Positions 54,223 to 63,571 of a stretch of DNA of 64,000 nucleotides are shown here, one piece after another (the stretch's first letter is position 1; each line of letters opens with the position of its first letter). The DNA lies in the NCBI RefSeq assembly GCF_003285265.1, contig NZ_CP030239.1, positions 3,504,131-3,568,130 on the forward strand, written 5' to 3'. Origin of the DNA: Paracoccus mutanolyticus (GTDB taxonomy: Bacteria; Pseudomonadota; Alphaproteobacteria; Rhodobacterales; Rhodobacteraceae). The position numbers and the translations under genes were made by a program. A model generated the notes under the pieces. The model searched no databases. It saw nothing but the letters and a program-made list of their open reading frames with translations, and had not been told where the DNA came from.

Positions 54223-54308
54223 CGGGGCTCTCCATCGCTAAGGCCTTCCCCGTATTGAAACATGACCCGATGGTCAATAATTTCGCCCCGAACCCACGGA
54301 GAAATGCC

Positions 54309-54731
54309 ATGACCGACAACCTGCCCTCGTTCTCGCCCTGCGACGCGCTGGTCGCGGTCATGGTGGGCGTGTCCGCCTCGGACCAGAACCCCCGCACGTC
54401 CGAGCTTCTGGCCATCGAACGCGCGGTGAACCATACCCCGGTCTTTGCCAATTACGACATCGACCGGGTGCGCGCCGTGTCCCAGACCGTGATGACCCTG
54501 TTCGAGGAGGAGGACGGCCTGGACGCGCTGTTCGGGCTGGTCCGCCAGTCGCTGCCCGAAAAGCTGTTCGATACCGCCTATGTGCTGGCCTGCGACGTCG
54601 CGGCCTCGGACGGGCGGCTGGGCGAGGTCGAGGCCGAGATGCTGGCCGAGATCCGCGACCAGCTGGACATCGACCGGCTGCATGCCGCCGCCATCGAGCT
54701 TGCGACCCGGGCACGGCACCGGCTGCTCTAG
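54309..54731 (+). CDS. TerB-like (tellurite-resistance) family protein
   Basis: Intact 140-residue helical protein: ALVAVMVGVSASDQNPRTSELLAIERAV, then FEEEDGLDALFGLV and AYVLACDVAASDGRLGEVEAEML, with the paired acidic metal-binding loops (D-x-N/E and D-G-x-L) of the TerB fold. The role is unclear; despite the name, members are mostly not tied to tellurite. It stands alone, divergent from lysK. Confidence 0.85.
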   Translation: MTDNLPSFSPCDALVAVMVGVSASDQNPRTSELLAIERAVNHTPVFANYDIDRVRAVSQTVMTLFEEEDGLDALFGLVRQSLPEKLFDTAYVLACDVAASDGRLGEVEAEMLAEIRDQLDIDRLHAAAIELATRARHRLL

Positions 54732-54799
54732 GATCGGCGATCAGGGCGCCTGTGGTGCGCGCAGCATAGGTATTTGAAAAACGGTGAAAGCGCGATGCG

Positions 54800-55360
54800 T
54801 CAGGCCCGTCCCGCCCGGATGGCGGTCGACGAGAGCGTGCTGAGCGGCACGTTGATCATCGCCCAGGCGGGGGGTGCGGCGTCCGCCAGGCGGCCGATGC
54901 GGCTTTCGGGCAGGCGGGCTTCGGCAAGGATGCGGGCGGTGCGGGAAAACCGCGCGGGCATGCGCCAGCCGGGGCGGGCGATCACGCCGATAGGAACGCG
55001 GGCGGCGATCTCGCGCCAGCGGTCCCAGCGGTCGAACTGGACCAGGTTGTCGGCCCCCATCAGCCAGACGAACCGCGCCCGGGGGTAAAGCCGTTGCAGC
55101 CCTGCGATGGTGTCAACGGTCTTGCGGGTTCCAAGAACCGCTTCGATCCCGGTCACGGTGACGCGCGGGTTTTTCATGATCTTTCGGGCGCTTGCGATCC
55201 GTTCCTGAAGAGGTTTCGGAGCATGACCCTTGAGCGGGTTGCCCGGGCTGACCAGCCACCAGACCCGGTCGAGGCCAAAGCGGCGCAGCGCCTCGTCGGT
55301 GATGTGGACATGGCCCTGGTGGGCGGGGTCGAAGGAGCCGCCCAAGAGGCCGATCCTCAT
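54800..55360 (-). CDS. nadD: NadD, nicotinate-nucleotide adenylyltransferase
   Basis: Intact 186-residue enzyme. [16 protein letters not shown] carries the GxFDPxHxGH nucleotide motif and the C-terminal [10 protein letters not shown] the SSTxIR phosphate loop; [10 protein letters not shown] is conserved. It converts nicotinate mononucleotide to deamido-NAD. It follows fhs with a 34-base gap. Often found near rsfS, but not here. Confidence 0.95.
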   Translation of the reverse strand: MRIGLLGGSFDPAHQGHVHITDEALRRFGLDRVWWLVSPGNPLKGHAPKPLQERIASARKIMKNPRVTVTGIEAVLGTRKTVDTIAGLQRLYPRARFVWLMGADNLVQFDRWDRWREIAARVPIGVIARPGWRMPARFSRTARILAEARLPESRIGRLADAAPPAWAMINVPLSTLSSTAIRAGRA

Positions 55361-55394
55361 GCCCGGCAAGGCCAGGGGCAGGCCCGCGCGCAAG

Positions 55395-57062
55395 TCAGAA
55401 CAGCCCTTCGATCCGGCCCTGCGGGTCCAGGCCGATGCGCAGCGCGGCGGGTTCGCGCGGCAGGCCAGGCATGGTCATGATCTCGCCGCAGATGGCGACG
55501 AGGAAACCCGCCCCGGCCGACAGCCGCACCTCGCGCAGCGGGATCACGAAGCCCTCGGGCGCGCCCAGGGCGGCGGGGTCGGCGGAAAAGGAGTATTGCG
55601 TCTTGGCCATGCAGACCGGCAGGTGGCCGTGCTGGGCCTGCCAGGCCTCGATCTGTTCGCGCACGCCGGGGGCGGGCTCGACCCGCTCGGCGCGGTAGAT
55701 GCGGGTCGCGACCGTCTCGATCTTGCCCCAGAGCGGCATGTCGTCGGGATAGAGCAGCCGGAAATCGGCCGCGCCCGAGCAGGCCAGGTCCACCACGGCG
55801 CGGGCCAGATCCTCGGCCCCCGCCCCGCCCATCGCCCAGTGCCGGCAGAGCACCGCCTGGACGCCGAACTCGGCGCAATAGGCGCGCAGGGCGGCTATCT
55901 CGGCCTCGGTGTCGCTGGCGAAATGGTTGATGGCGACGATGACCGGCAGGCCGAAGTCGCGCAGGTTCTCGATATGGCGGCCAAGGTTCGCGCAGCCGTC
56001 CCGCAGCGCCGCGACGTTTTCCGCGCCCAGCTCGGCCCGCGCCACACCGCCGTTCATCTTGAGCGCGCGCACTGTCGCCACCAGCACCACCGCATCGGGC
56101 GCGAGCCCGGCCAGCCGGCACTTGATGTCCAGGAACTTCTCGGCGCCCAGGTCGGCGCCAAAGCCCGCCTCGGTCACGACGTAATCCGACAGCGCGAGCG
56201 CCGTGCGCGTCGCCACGACCGAATTGCAGCCATGCGCGATATTGGCGAACGGGCCGCCGTGGACCAGTGCGGGATTGTTTTCCAGCGTCTGCACCAGGTT
56301 CGGCTGCAACGCGTCGCGCAGCAGGACCGTCATCGCCCCGTCCGCGCCCAGGTCGCGCGCCGTCACCGGGGTCTTTTCGAAGGTCTGGCCGATGACGATG
56401 CGGCCCAGCCGGTCCTGCAGGTCGGCCAGGTCCGAGGCGAGGCACAGGATCGCCATCACCTCGGAGGCCACGGTGATGTCAAAGCCGGTTTCGCGCGGAT
56501 AGCCGTTCGCCGGCCCGCCAAGCGCAACCACCATGTCGCGCAGCGCCCGGTCGTTCATGTCCATGACCCGCCGCCAGGTCACCCGCCGCGGGTCGATGCG
56601 CAGCGCGTTGCCCCAATGGATGTGGTTGTCGATCATCGCCGACAGCAGGTTGTGCGCGCTGGTCACGGCGTGGAAATCGCCGGTGAAATGCAGGTTCATC
56701 TCCTCCATCGGCACGATCTGGGCCATGCCGCCGCCGGCCGCGCCCCCCTTCATGCCGAAATTCGGGCCCAGCGAGGCCTCGCGGATGCAGATGGTGGCAC
56801 GCTGGCCGATGCGGTTCAGCGCGTCGCCCAGGCCCACGGTCGTGGTGGTCTTGCCCTCTCCGGCGGGGGTGGGGTTGATGGCGGTGACAAGGACCAGCCG
56901 CCCGCGCGGCCGGTCGGCCAGGTCGGCGATCGCCTCATGCGTGATCTTGGCCTTGTCATGGCCATAGGGCAGGATCTGCTGCGGACCCAGGCCCAGGCGG
57001 GCCGCGATCTCGGCGATGGGGCGCTTGCTGGCGTCGCGCGCAATCTCGATGTCGGACCTCAT
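55395..57062 (-). CDS. fhs: Fhs, formate-tetrahydrofolate ligase
   Basis: Intact 555-residue enzyme. The P-loop is [18 protein letters not shown] (about residue 65), followed by [42 protein letters not shown] and [18 protein letters not shown]. It makes 10-formyl-THF from formate, ATP and THF, feeding purine and methyl synthesis or one-carbon metabolism in this methylotrophy-prone group. Confidence 0.96.
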   Translation of the reverse strand: MRSDIEIARDASKRPIAEIAARLGLGPQQILPYGHDKAKITHEAIADLADRPRGRLVLVTAINPTPAGEGKTTTTVGLGDALNRIGQRATICIREASLGPNFGMKGGAAGGGMAQIVPMEEMNLHFTGDFHAVTSAHNLLSAMIDNHIHWGNALRIDPRRVTWRRVMDMNDRALRDMVVALGGPANGYPRETGFDITVASEVMAILCLASDLADLQDRLGRIVIGQTFEKTPVTARDLGADGAMTVLLRDALQPNLVQTLENNPALVHGGPFANIAHGCNSVVATRTALALSDYVVTEAGFGADLGAEKFLDIKCRLAGLAPDAVVLVATVRALKMNGGVARAELGAENVAALRDGCANLGRHIENLRDFGLPVIVAINHFASDTEAEIAALRAYCAEFGVQAVLCRHWAMGGAGAEDLARAVVDLACSGAADFRLLYPDDMPLWGKIETVATRIYRAERVEPAPGVREQIEAWQAQHGHLPVCMAKTQYSFSADPAALGAPEGFVIPLREVRLSAGAGFLVAICGEIMTMPGLPREPAALRIGLDPQGRIEGLF

Positions 57063-57080
57063 GGCATCCCCCTTGTCGGT

Positions 57081-58208
57081 CTAGCTGCCCAGCCGGGCGC
57101 GGATGCGGCCCATCCATTCATGGCGCCGCAGCCACAGCGCGGCAGCGACCCAGAGCGCCGCGATCACCCAGATATCAATCGCCAGCCGCAAAAGGAAGCC
57201 GTTGAAATCCTTGGGCGCCATCATGTCCAGCGCGTCGCCCCAGATCGACAGCAGCACGCAGACGATAAAGGACCACAACCCGCCGCGCCCGATCTCGGCC
57301 AGGTCGCGGCCCAGTTCGGTATCGGCCATCCAGGCAAAGGGGCGCGCAAGCGGTACGGCGACCAGCCATGTCGCGGCCATGATCGACATCAGCCGCAGCC
57401 CGTCGAGCGACCACTTGTCGATTTCGCCATAGATCGACTTCAGCATGGCGGCGACGGGCTTGGCGGGCTCTCCGATGCGCCAGCACAGAAGGATGGCAGC
57501 CCCGAACAGCAGGATGCCCAGCGACACGGCGGTCAGCACCCCCGACCGGCGGCGCAGCACCGGCATGATGTCGTGGCGAAACGCCCCCAGGGCCACGCCG
57601 AGAAAGAACAGCAGCTGCCAGCCGAAGGGATTGAACAGCAGCCCGCCGGGCCTCTGGTTCGGGACCAGCATGTTCAGGGGCTCGGCAAAGAACCAGACCG
57701 TGACCGACACCGCCATCGCCAGCCACGGATAGCGCAGCAGGAAGGGCACGGTCAGCGGCACGGTGACGATCAGCACGACATAAAGCGCCAGCACGTCCAG
57801 CAGGTTCGGCTGCATCCACATCAGCATGACCGTGACCAGATAGCCCAGCGGGTTGTCGATCACCCAGCGGGAATACTGGAACCAGACCGCCGTATGGTTG
57901 ATCTTGAGGTCGTAAAGCAGCCGAGAGAACAGCGCCAGCAGCACCGCGCCGACGACCAGCGCCAGCCAGACCTGGAAGGCGCGCTTCAGGAACCGCAGCT
58001 GCGCGGCCTGGCGGCCCTGGCGTTCCTCGACCTTGACCCAGACCATGCCGACCAGAAAGCCCGACAGCAGCACGAACAGCTCGGCTGCGTCGAAGACGGT
58101 GAAGTTGGCCAGCGTCACGTTGCGCAGGACGCCCATCGGCATGTGGTCCAGCATGATGCAGACCAGCGCATAGCCGCGCAGCATGTCCAGCGCCGCGATC
58201 CGGTTCAT
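57081..58208 (-). CDS. opgC: OpgC-family membrane acyltransferase
   Basis: Intact 375-residue protein with about ten membrane helices. It opens MNRIAALDMLRGYALVCIMLDHMP (the conserved D-x-LRG and H of OpgC/acyltransferase_3) followed by FDAAELFVLLSGFLVGMVW. In Rhodobacter-type organisms OpgC adds succinyl groups to osmoregulated periplasmic glucans. Its start overlaps the opgH stop (ATGA). Confidence 0.92.
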   Translation of the reverse strand: MNRIAALDMLRGYALVCIMLDHMPMGVLRNVTLANFTVFDAAELFVLLSGFLVGMVWVKVEERQGRQAAQLRFLKRAFQVWLALVVGAVLLALFSRLLYDLKINHTAVWFQYSRWVIDNPLGYLVTVMLMWMQPNLLDVLALYVVLIVTVPLTVPFLLRYPWLAMAVSVTVWFFAEPLNMLVPNQRPGGLLFNPFGWQLLFFLGVALGAFRHDIMPVLRRRSGVLTAVSLGILLFGAAILLCWRIGEPAKPVAAMLKSIYGEIDKWSLDGLRLMSIMAATWLVAVPLARPFAWMADTELGRDLAEIGRGGLWSFIVCVLLSIWGDALDMMAPKDFNGFLLRLAIDIWVIAALWVAAALWLRRHEWMGRIRARLGS

Positions 58209-60379
58209 GCGGGCAACTTGGCAAAGGCCTCGACCAGGCGGCGGTCCTCCAGCAGGGCCAGCTTTTCGGCCTCGCTCAGGAAGCTCAGCGCCTCGGCCTG
58301 GGTTGCGGCATGGGCAAGCTTCGCCTCGGCCGAGATCGCGTCCAGCCGCGCCGAGGCCGGGCCGTCGGGCGCGCCCGCCCGAAGAAGCGAGGCGACGCGG
58401 GCCTGCATCGCGCCGTCCCGGCCGACCGCTTCCAGCCCCTCGCGCGGCAGGGTCGCCGCGATGCGATAGTCCAGCGCATTGGCAGCGGTCAGGATTTCGG
58501 GCGGATCGCGCTCCTCGGGCGTGACCAGCAGGCCCTGGCGCCGCGCCCAGCGGCCAAAGACCGGGCTTGCCGACCAGCGCGAGGTCAGCGGCGACAGGAT
58601 CAGCCCGGCCAGGATCGGCGACAGCCAGACCAGCTGCGGCGGCGAAAAGATCGCCAGCACGACCAGCGTGCCCACGCCCAGGAACACATGCAGCGCATGG
58701 CGGCGCAGCACCACCGACCAGGGCGGCACCTGGCCGGCGCGGACCTGCGCCTCCCATCCCGAATCGCGGCCGCGCAGGATGTCATAGATCTGGCGGGTCT
58801 GGATCAGCATCTGGACCGGGGCGATCAGGGCCGACAGCACGATCTCGAACAGGGCCGATCCCAGCAGCCGCACCGGCCCGCCCGAGTTGCGGGCCAGCGG
58901 CCGCGCCCAGGCCCGGAACAGGCCGATGAACTTGGGGACCAGCAGGAACGACATGGCGGCAACGAACAGCCACAGCATCCGCACCGGATCGAAGGTCGGC
59001 CAGTCGGGGAACAGCTGATAGGTCTGCGGGAAATAATCCGGCCGCGACAGCAGCACGTTCGCCGACAGCGCCAGGCCGACCAGGATCATCGCCAGCCAGA
59101 TCGGCGACATCAGGAAGCCCAGGATGCCGATGACGAAATGCGCCCGGCTGATCCAGGCGAACCCGCGCGAGAAGATGATCCGCGAATGCTGCAGGTTGCC
59201 CTGCGCCCAGCGCCGTTCGCGCACGGCCATGTCCAGCAGCGTGGGCGGGCTGCCCTCGAAACTGTCACGCAGGTCGTGGTCCAGCCGCACCTTCCAGCCG
59301 GCCCGGCGCAGCAGCGCCGCCTCGACGAAGTCGTGCGACAGGATGTGGCCGCCGAAGGGGGGCTTGCCCGGCAGGTCCGGCAGGCCGCAGCATTGCGCAA
59401 AGGCCGCAACCCGGATGATGGCGTTGTGGCCCCAGAAATTGCCGCTGTCGCCCGACCATGCGGCGACGCCGCGGGCGATGGCAGGGCCATAGACGCGGCC
59501 CGCGAACTGGGTCAGGCGGGCGAATATGGTCTGGCCGCCGACCAGCATGGGCATGGTCTGGATCAGGCCCACGGCGGGGTCGGCGTTCATCCGCGCCGAC
59601 AAGGCCTTGATCGTCGCGGCGCCCATGACGCTGTCGGCGTCCAGAACCACCATCTGGTCATAGCGCCCGCCCCAGCGGGTCACGAAATCGGCGACGTTGC
59701 CGGCCTTGCGGCCCTTGTTGTTCTTGCGCCGCCGGTACCAGACCGGCACGGGCGAGATGTCGCGCAGCCGGCTGATGGCGACCATCTCCTCAAGCACCGC
59801 GGCGGGCTTGCGGCTGTCGGACAGCACAAAGATCTCGGCCCGGTCGGCCATGCCCACGCGGTAAAGGTCGCGCGCCAGGGCCGCCAGCAGCCCCGCCGTC
59901 GCCGCCGCGTCCTCGTTGTAGACGGGCATGACGATGGCCACGCGCGCGTCGTTCGGCCCCTCGGGCGTGCGCAGGCGCGGCGCAAGGAACCCCGCGATCA
60001 TCGAGGTGAAGGAAAAGCCGACCCAGGTGAAGGTCAGCCCGAACAGGACCAGCAGCACCCCCTGCAGGACGGTGACATTGGTACCGAAGGCGCGGTCCAT
60101 CTGCTGCCAGCCGATCCAGGCGATGACGGCCGCGCCGCCAAAGGCGATCAGCCGCGCCAGGATCGTGCGCAGGCTGGGCCAGCGCGCATCGGGGCCGCGC
60201 GGGGGACGGCCGCGGAAATCCTGCGCCGGCATGTCCAGCGGCGCCTCGGGCGGGGTGGCGGGTCCCTCCCCTGCCCCGCCCAGGTCAAGCCGGGCCCATT
60301 CGCCTTCGTCTGCCAGCGTGATGGCCGGGAAACGGGCGGCGTCGGCGGCGGGGTCCCGGGTCTGATCGGTCTGGGTCAC
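58205..60379 (-). CDS. opgH: OpgH/MdoH, glucan glucosyltransferase
   Basis: Intact 724-residue inner-membrane GT2 enzyme. Catalytic motifs are VAIVMPVYNEDAA, VVLDADSVMG (D-x-D), DLRDSFEGSPPTLLD and the processive RRWAQGNLQH (QxxRW type). Helices lie on both sides of the catalytic domain. It elongates the beta-1,2-glucan backbone from UDP-glucose. The start is a GTG at 60379, five bases after the opgG stop, consistent with translational coupling. Confidence 0.95.
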   Translation of the reverse strand: MTQTDQTRDPAADAARFPAITLADEGEWARLDLGGAGEGPATPPEAPLDMPAQDFRGRPPRGPDARWPSLRTILARLIAFGGAAVIAWIGWQQMDRAFGTNVTVLQGVLLVLFGLTFTWVGFSFTSMIAGFLAPRLRTPEGPNDARVAIVMPVYNEDAAATAGLLAALARDLYRVGMADRAEIFVLSDSRKPAAVLEEMVAISRLRDISPVPVWYRRRKNNKGRKAGNVADFVTRWGGRYDQMVVLDADSVMGAATIKALSARMNADPAVGLIQTMPMLVGGQTIFARLTQFAGRVYGPAIARGVAAWSGDSGNFWGHNAIIRVAAFAQCCGLPDLPGKPPFGGHILSHDFVEAALLRRAGWKVRLDHDLRDSFEGSPPTLLDMAVRERRWAQGNLQHSRIIFSRGFAWISRAHFVIGILGFLMSPIWLAMILVGLALSANVLLSRPDYFPQTYQLFPDWPTFDPVRMLWLFVAAMSFLLVPKFIGLFRAWARPLARNSGGPVRLLGSALFEIVLSALIAPVQMLIQTRQIYDILRGRDSGWEAQVRAGQVPPWSVVLRRHALHVFLGVGTLVVLAIFSPPQLVWLSPILAGLILSPLTSRWSASPVFGRWARRQGLLVTPEERDPPEILTAANALDYRIAATLPREGLEAVGRDGAMQARVASLLRAGAPDGPASARLDAISAEAKLAHAATQAEALSFLSEAEKLALLEDRRLVEAFAKLPA

Positions 60380-60383
60380 GGCG

Positions 60384-62018
60384 TCACTCGCGCGTCCAGC
60401 GGGCGATCCAGGTCTCGCTCAGGGCGCCCCCGGCCCCGTTCAGCACCGCCGACAGGTCGGCCAGCTTGGCACCGTCGGGAATGTATTCGAAGGCCAGCCG
60501 CATCCGCCCCTGTTCCGGCATGCGCAGCAGATAGCTGTGCCCGATGCTGCCCGCGCTTGCCTTGATCTGCGCCACCGGATCGTCGGATCCGAACACGTCC
60601 AGGTCATAGTCGATGACGAAGGTGCGCGCGGTCGCGTTGTTGACCGACTGGCCCGACATCGTTTCGACCACCCGGGCGATGGGGGCGCTGTCGGGCGGCT
60701 CGGGGGCAAAGCTCAGCATATAGTTGAAGTCATAGCGCTCGCCGGCCTTCAGCGTGTCGGCGGGCTGCCAGTAGGACACGATGTTGTCGTTGAATTCGTT
60801 CTGCACCGGGATCTCGACCAGGGTGACGTTGCCCTTGCCCCAGCCTTCCTGCGGCGCGATCCAGGCCGAGGGGCGCTTTTCATACCGCGCCTCGGCGTCC
60901 TGATAGGCGTCGAAGCTGCGCGCGCGCTGCGCCAGGCCAAAGCCCAGCGGGTTTTCGTCCATGAAGGCGGACACCTGCAGCGTCGAATGGCCCGACAGGA
61001 CGCGCCACAGCCGCTGTTCGCTGCCGGTCAGCATCTGCAACCCGTCGCTGTCGTGGACCGCCGGGCGGTAATCGTCGACCCGGGTGCGGTCGGTCGGCCC
61101 GAACCAGTACATCGAGGTCAGCGGCGCGATGCCCGCATTGTTCATGTCCTGGCGCGGGAACAGGGCGACGCGGGTGTCGAACACCGTCTCTGCCCCCGGG
61201 GTGATGCGGAACTCGAACGCGCCGGAAACCGAGCGGCTGTCCAGCAGCGCGTGGATCGTCACATAGCGGTCCTGATCGCTGGGCTTGTGGATCCAGAAGC
61301 CGCGGAACAGGGGAAACTCCTCGCCCTCGGCGCTGCCGGTGCCGATGGCAAGGCCGCGCGCCGAAATGCCGTAGAGCGTGCCCCGCGCCACCGCCCGGAA
61401 ATAGCTGGCGCCCTGGAACACGGCGAATTCGTCCATCACGTCGGGACGGTTCAGCGGCGCGCGCAGGCGAAAGCCCGAAAAGCCCATGTTGCCGACGGTT
61501 TCGTAATCCACCCCGTCGGGGAAATGGGCCGGATCGAATTCAAACATGTGGGGGTCGAACTTGACCGGGATCACCACGCCCTCATCGACCAGGCTGATGT
61601 CCACGGGTTCGTGAAAGATCGCCCCGGGCGCCAGCAGGTCCATGGCAAAGTCGCGGCTGCCGGCCCAGGGATCGCGGTCGCGGCGAAAGCGGATGCCGCG
61701 ATACTGGTCGTAGGTCAGGTTCGAGAAGCTGCCGACCAGTTCGGCGTCGCGATAGGCATAGGGCTTGCTGGCCAGGTCGCGGGCCATCTCGGCCACGTCC
61801 TCGAATCCGAAGGGCTTGGGGGCGGCGGCGGGGGCCGCAGGCTCGGGTGTCGGGGGGTTGCTGACGAACTGGCAAAAGCGAACGAGTGGAAGCTGCAGCG
61901 CAAATGGCTGTTCTCTGGGGCAGTTGCGATCTGCGCTGATATGATGCTCATCGCTGTCAGCATTGGCTGATCCTAGCTCTTGGCCCGAAAGGCCGGAATT
62001 GCCGTGCGGATTTGGCAT
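60384..62018 (-). CDS. opgG: OpgG/MdoG, periplasmic glucan biosynthesis protein with abnormal N-terminus
   Basis: Core of about 490 residues is family-normal: KPFGFEDVAEMARDLASKPY, YDQYRGIRFRRDRDPW, YFRAVARGTLYGISARGLAIGTG, FPLFRGFWIHKP and TSMYWFGPTDRTRVDDYRPAVHDSDGL. Upstream of TPEPAAPAAAP (about 61855) the expected hydrophobic or Tat signal peptide is absent; instead the frame reads Cys/His/Arg-rich residues (DEHHISADRNCPREQP). The DNA there is less GC-rich than the gene. The ATG at 62018 is only the first convenient start. Either a foreign segment replaced the 5' end or indels hide the signal. Confidence 0.85.
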   Translation of the reverse strand: MPNPHGNSGLSGQELGSANADSDEHHISADRNCPREQPFALQLPLVRFCQFVSNPPTPEPAAPAAAPKPFGFEDVAEMARDLASKPYAYRDAELVGSFSNLTYDQYRGIRFRRDRDPWAGSRDFAMDLLAPGAIFHEPVDISLVDEGVVIPVKFDPHMFEFDPAHFPDGVDYETVGNMGFSGFRLRAPLNRPDVMDEFAVFQGASYFRAVARGTLYGISARGLAIGTGSAEGEEFPLFRGFWIHKPSDQDRYVTIHALLDSRSVSGAFEFRITPGAETVFDTRVALFPRQDMNNAGIAPLTSMYWFGPTDRTRVDDYRPAVHDSDGLQMLTGSEQRLWRVLSGHSTLQVSAFMDENPLGFGLAQRARSFDAYQDAEARYEKRPSAWIAPQEGWGKGNVTLVEIPVQNEFNDNIVSYWQPADTLKAGERYDFNYMLSFAPEPPDSAPIARVVETMSGQSVNNATARTFVIDYDLDVFGSDDPVAQIKASAGSIGHSYLLRMPEQGRMRLAFEYIPDGAKLADLSAVLNGAGGALSETWIARWTRE

Positions 62019-62099
62019 TGCTGCAACGATCAGGCAAGCCTTTTTGCCCAGAATGGCGAGCCCTTGCCAAATGTTGAACGAAAATCGTCGATGAGGAAA

Positions 62100-62122
62100 G
62101 GGCGCGGCTGGCCGCCGCGCCC
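62100..62122 (-). terminator. Hairpin after the first PepSY gene
   Basis: GGGCGCGGC and GCCGCGCCC form a 9-bp perfect stem with a 5-base loop, followed on the minus strand by TTTCC, 23 bases after the gene's stop. Confidence 0.75.
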
Positions 62123-62144
62123 CCATTCGCCCGTATTCGGGGCC

Positions 62145-63008
62145 TTATCGGTTCAGTTCGCGCAGGATCTTGCCGTCCACGCCCACCTCGACCAGCACCG
62201 GCTCGCCCTCGGGGTTGGTGGCGCGGGCGATGGTGATCGGGCCCTGCTGCAGGATCTCGGCCACCTCGGTATAGCCGGCATCGGTCAGGCTGGCGCGGAC
62301 CTGGTCGGGGGTCAGCGGGTCGCCCTGGGGCGCGGGGCCCCGGCGGTCGCGGTCGCCGCGCCGGTCCCCATCGCGGACATGGCCGCGGTCCCCGTCGCGG
62401 CCATGGTCGCGGTGACGCTTGCCTTCGTGGCGCGGGCCCTTGCCGTCGGGACCGTCCCGGCCGTGGTCCTCGCCATGCGGGCCCTTGGGACCGCCGGGGC
62501 GCATGTCGCCCATGCGGGGCCGCTCGGGCTCGCCCCGGCCAAAGCGCATCAGGGTGCCGTCGGCGGCAAAACCCGCCCGCAGCGCCTTGCCCTGCGCGTC
62601 CTGGCCCGACAGGGCGATGCCCTCGGGGCCGTTGAAGATGGCATCGAGGCGCGCGAATTCGCCAAAGATCGCCTGGCCGCGCACGGGCTGGGGCACCAGC
62701 GCCTCGATCAGGGACTGGGGCAGCACGGCACCGTCCTTGGCGCGCAGGCCGCGCAGCTCGCCCTTGCCGTCCAGGAAGGCGCCCAGCTCGGTGCCGTCGG
62801 CCAGCTTGCCCTGGATGCGGGTGCCATGGCGGCCGGGCTTGCTGTCCACATCGGTCAGGCCCGCGTCGCGCAGCACCTGCGGCAGCGTCACCGAGGCCGG
62901 CGCCTCGGCCGCGGGGGGCGCGGCGGGCGCGTCCTGGGCCAGCACGGGACCGGCCAGCATCGCGGCCAGCGCGCCCATCGCCACCGAGGCGGTGAAGAAT
63001 CTGCTCAT
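62145..63008 (-). CDS. Periplasmic PepSY-type protein with a His/Arg/Asp-rich linker
   Basis: Intact 287-residue protein. The signal is MSRFFTASVAMGALAAMLAG ... VLAQ. It has N- and C-terminal PepSY-like modules: LPQVLRDAGLTDVDSK ... ELGAFLDGKGELRGLRA, and LTPDQVRASLTDAGYTEVAEILQQGPITIARATNPEGEPVLVEV, cited by position residues 237-281. Between them, about residues 160-230, is a low-complexity linker of DRR, HGRD and RGD-type units that could bind metal or anionic polymer. It faces away from the second PepSY gene and a response regulator, so the three probably form one envelope-sensing unit (inference). Confidence 0.72.
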   Translation of the reverse strand: MSRFFTASVAMGALAAMLAGPVLAQDAPAAPPAAEAPASVTLPQVLRDAGLTDVDSKPGRHGTRIQGKLADGTELGAFLDGKGELRGLRAKDGAVLPQSLIEALVPQPVRGQAIFGEFARLDAIFNGPEGIALSGQDAQGKALRAGFAADGTLMRFGRGEPERPRMGDMRPGGPKGPHGEDHGRDGPDGKGPRHEGKRHRDHGRDGDRGHVRDGDRRGDRDRRGPAPQGDPLTPDQVRASLTDAGYTEVAEILQQGPITIARATNPEGEPVLVEVGVDGKILRELNR

Positions 63009-63140
63009 GTCGTGTTCCTTGTCCTGAGTCGGGGCGCGCGCTTTGCGGGCCCCATGCGAATCGTCTCTAGTCCGGCGGCCACCAACAAAGCGCCAATGGC
63101 CCGTTTGGTTTCCGTTTGGCTTTTGCGGCTAGGATAAGGC

Positions 63141-63530
63141 ATGTCGATCCGCCCCGCCCTGCTTGTGCTTGCCGTCGCGGCCCTTCTGGGGCTGGCCACG
63201 GCGTTCCTGCCCCGCGCACCCCATGCCGCGCCACCGGGCCATGGAGACGAGGCGCGCGACTTCGTCCCCGAAGACCTTGGCTTTCGCGTCATTCCCCTGC
63301 AAGAGGCCGCGCGGATCGCGGGCCGGCGCTTTCAGGGCCGGCTGATCGCCGCCCGCCTTGCCCCCGCCCGCCCCGAGGAACGCGCCCGGGGCGTCGAGCT
63401 GGTGCACGAACTGCGCCTGATGACGCGGTCGCGCGACGTGCTGCTGATCCGCCTGGACGCGCGCACCGGCGCCTTTCTTGAAGTCGCCGGCAGCGGCATG
63501 ACAGAAGCGCGGCGCAGAAGGGACGACTGA
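63141..63530 (+). CDS. Small periplasmic PepSY-domain protein
   Basis: Intact 129-residue protein. The signal MSIRPALLVLAVAALLGLATA is followed by one PepSY unit: VIPLQEAARIAGRRFQGRLIAARL, then GVELVHELRLMTRSRDVLLIRLDARTGAFLEVAG. Such proteins often sit next to PhoP/OmpR-type two-component genes and may modulate the sensor. The response-regulator gene starts 29 bases after it. Confidence 0.85.
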   Translation: MSIRPALLVLAVAALLGLATAFLPRAPHAAPPGHGDEARDFVPEDLGFRVIPLQEAARIAGRRFQGRLIAARLAPARPEERARGVELVHELRLMTRSRDVLLIRLDARTGAFLEVAGSGMTEARRRRDD

Positions 63531-63543
63531 ATGAGAGACGCTT

Positions 63544-63571
63544 CATGAGATGCCTGCCATGAGATGCCTGA
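63544..63571 (+). repeat. 14-base tandem duplication at the response-regulator start
   Basis: CATGAGATGCCTGC at 63544-63557 is followed at once by CATGAGATGCCTGA at 63558-63571, differing only in the last base. It creates two ATG codons; the first hits a stop after five codons, the second opens the regulator. Confidence 0.8.

Noticed and set aside
55230..58469. A 1079-codon open frame on the plus strand
   Set aside because: Antisense to nadD, fhs and opgC, all of which have strong motifs and normal lengths. The plus-strand product is Arg/Gln/His-rich without domains.
58310..60565. A 751-codon open frame opposite opgH
   Set aside because: Shadow of the intact glucosyltransferase gene; no start signal or domain.
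62300..62540. Tandem-repeat or CRISPR-like array in the PepSY spacer
   Set aside because: The CGGTCGC/CGGGACCG units are irregular and coding; spacing is not constant, so it is low-complexity protein sequence.
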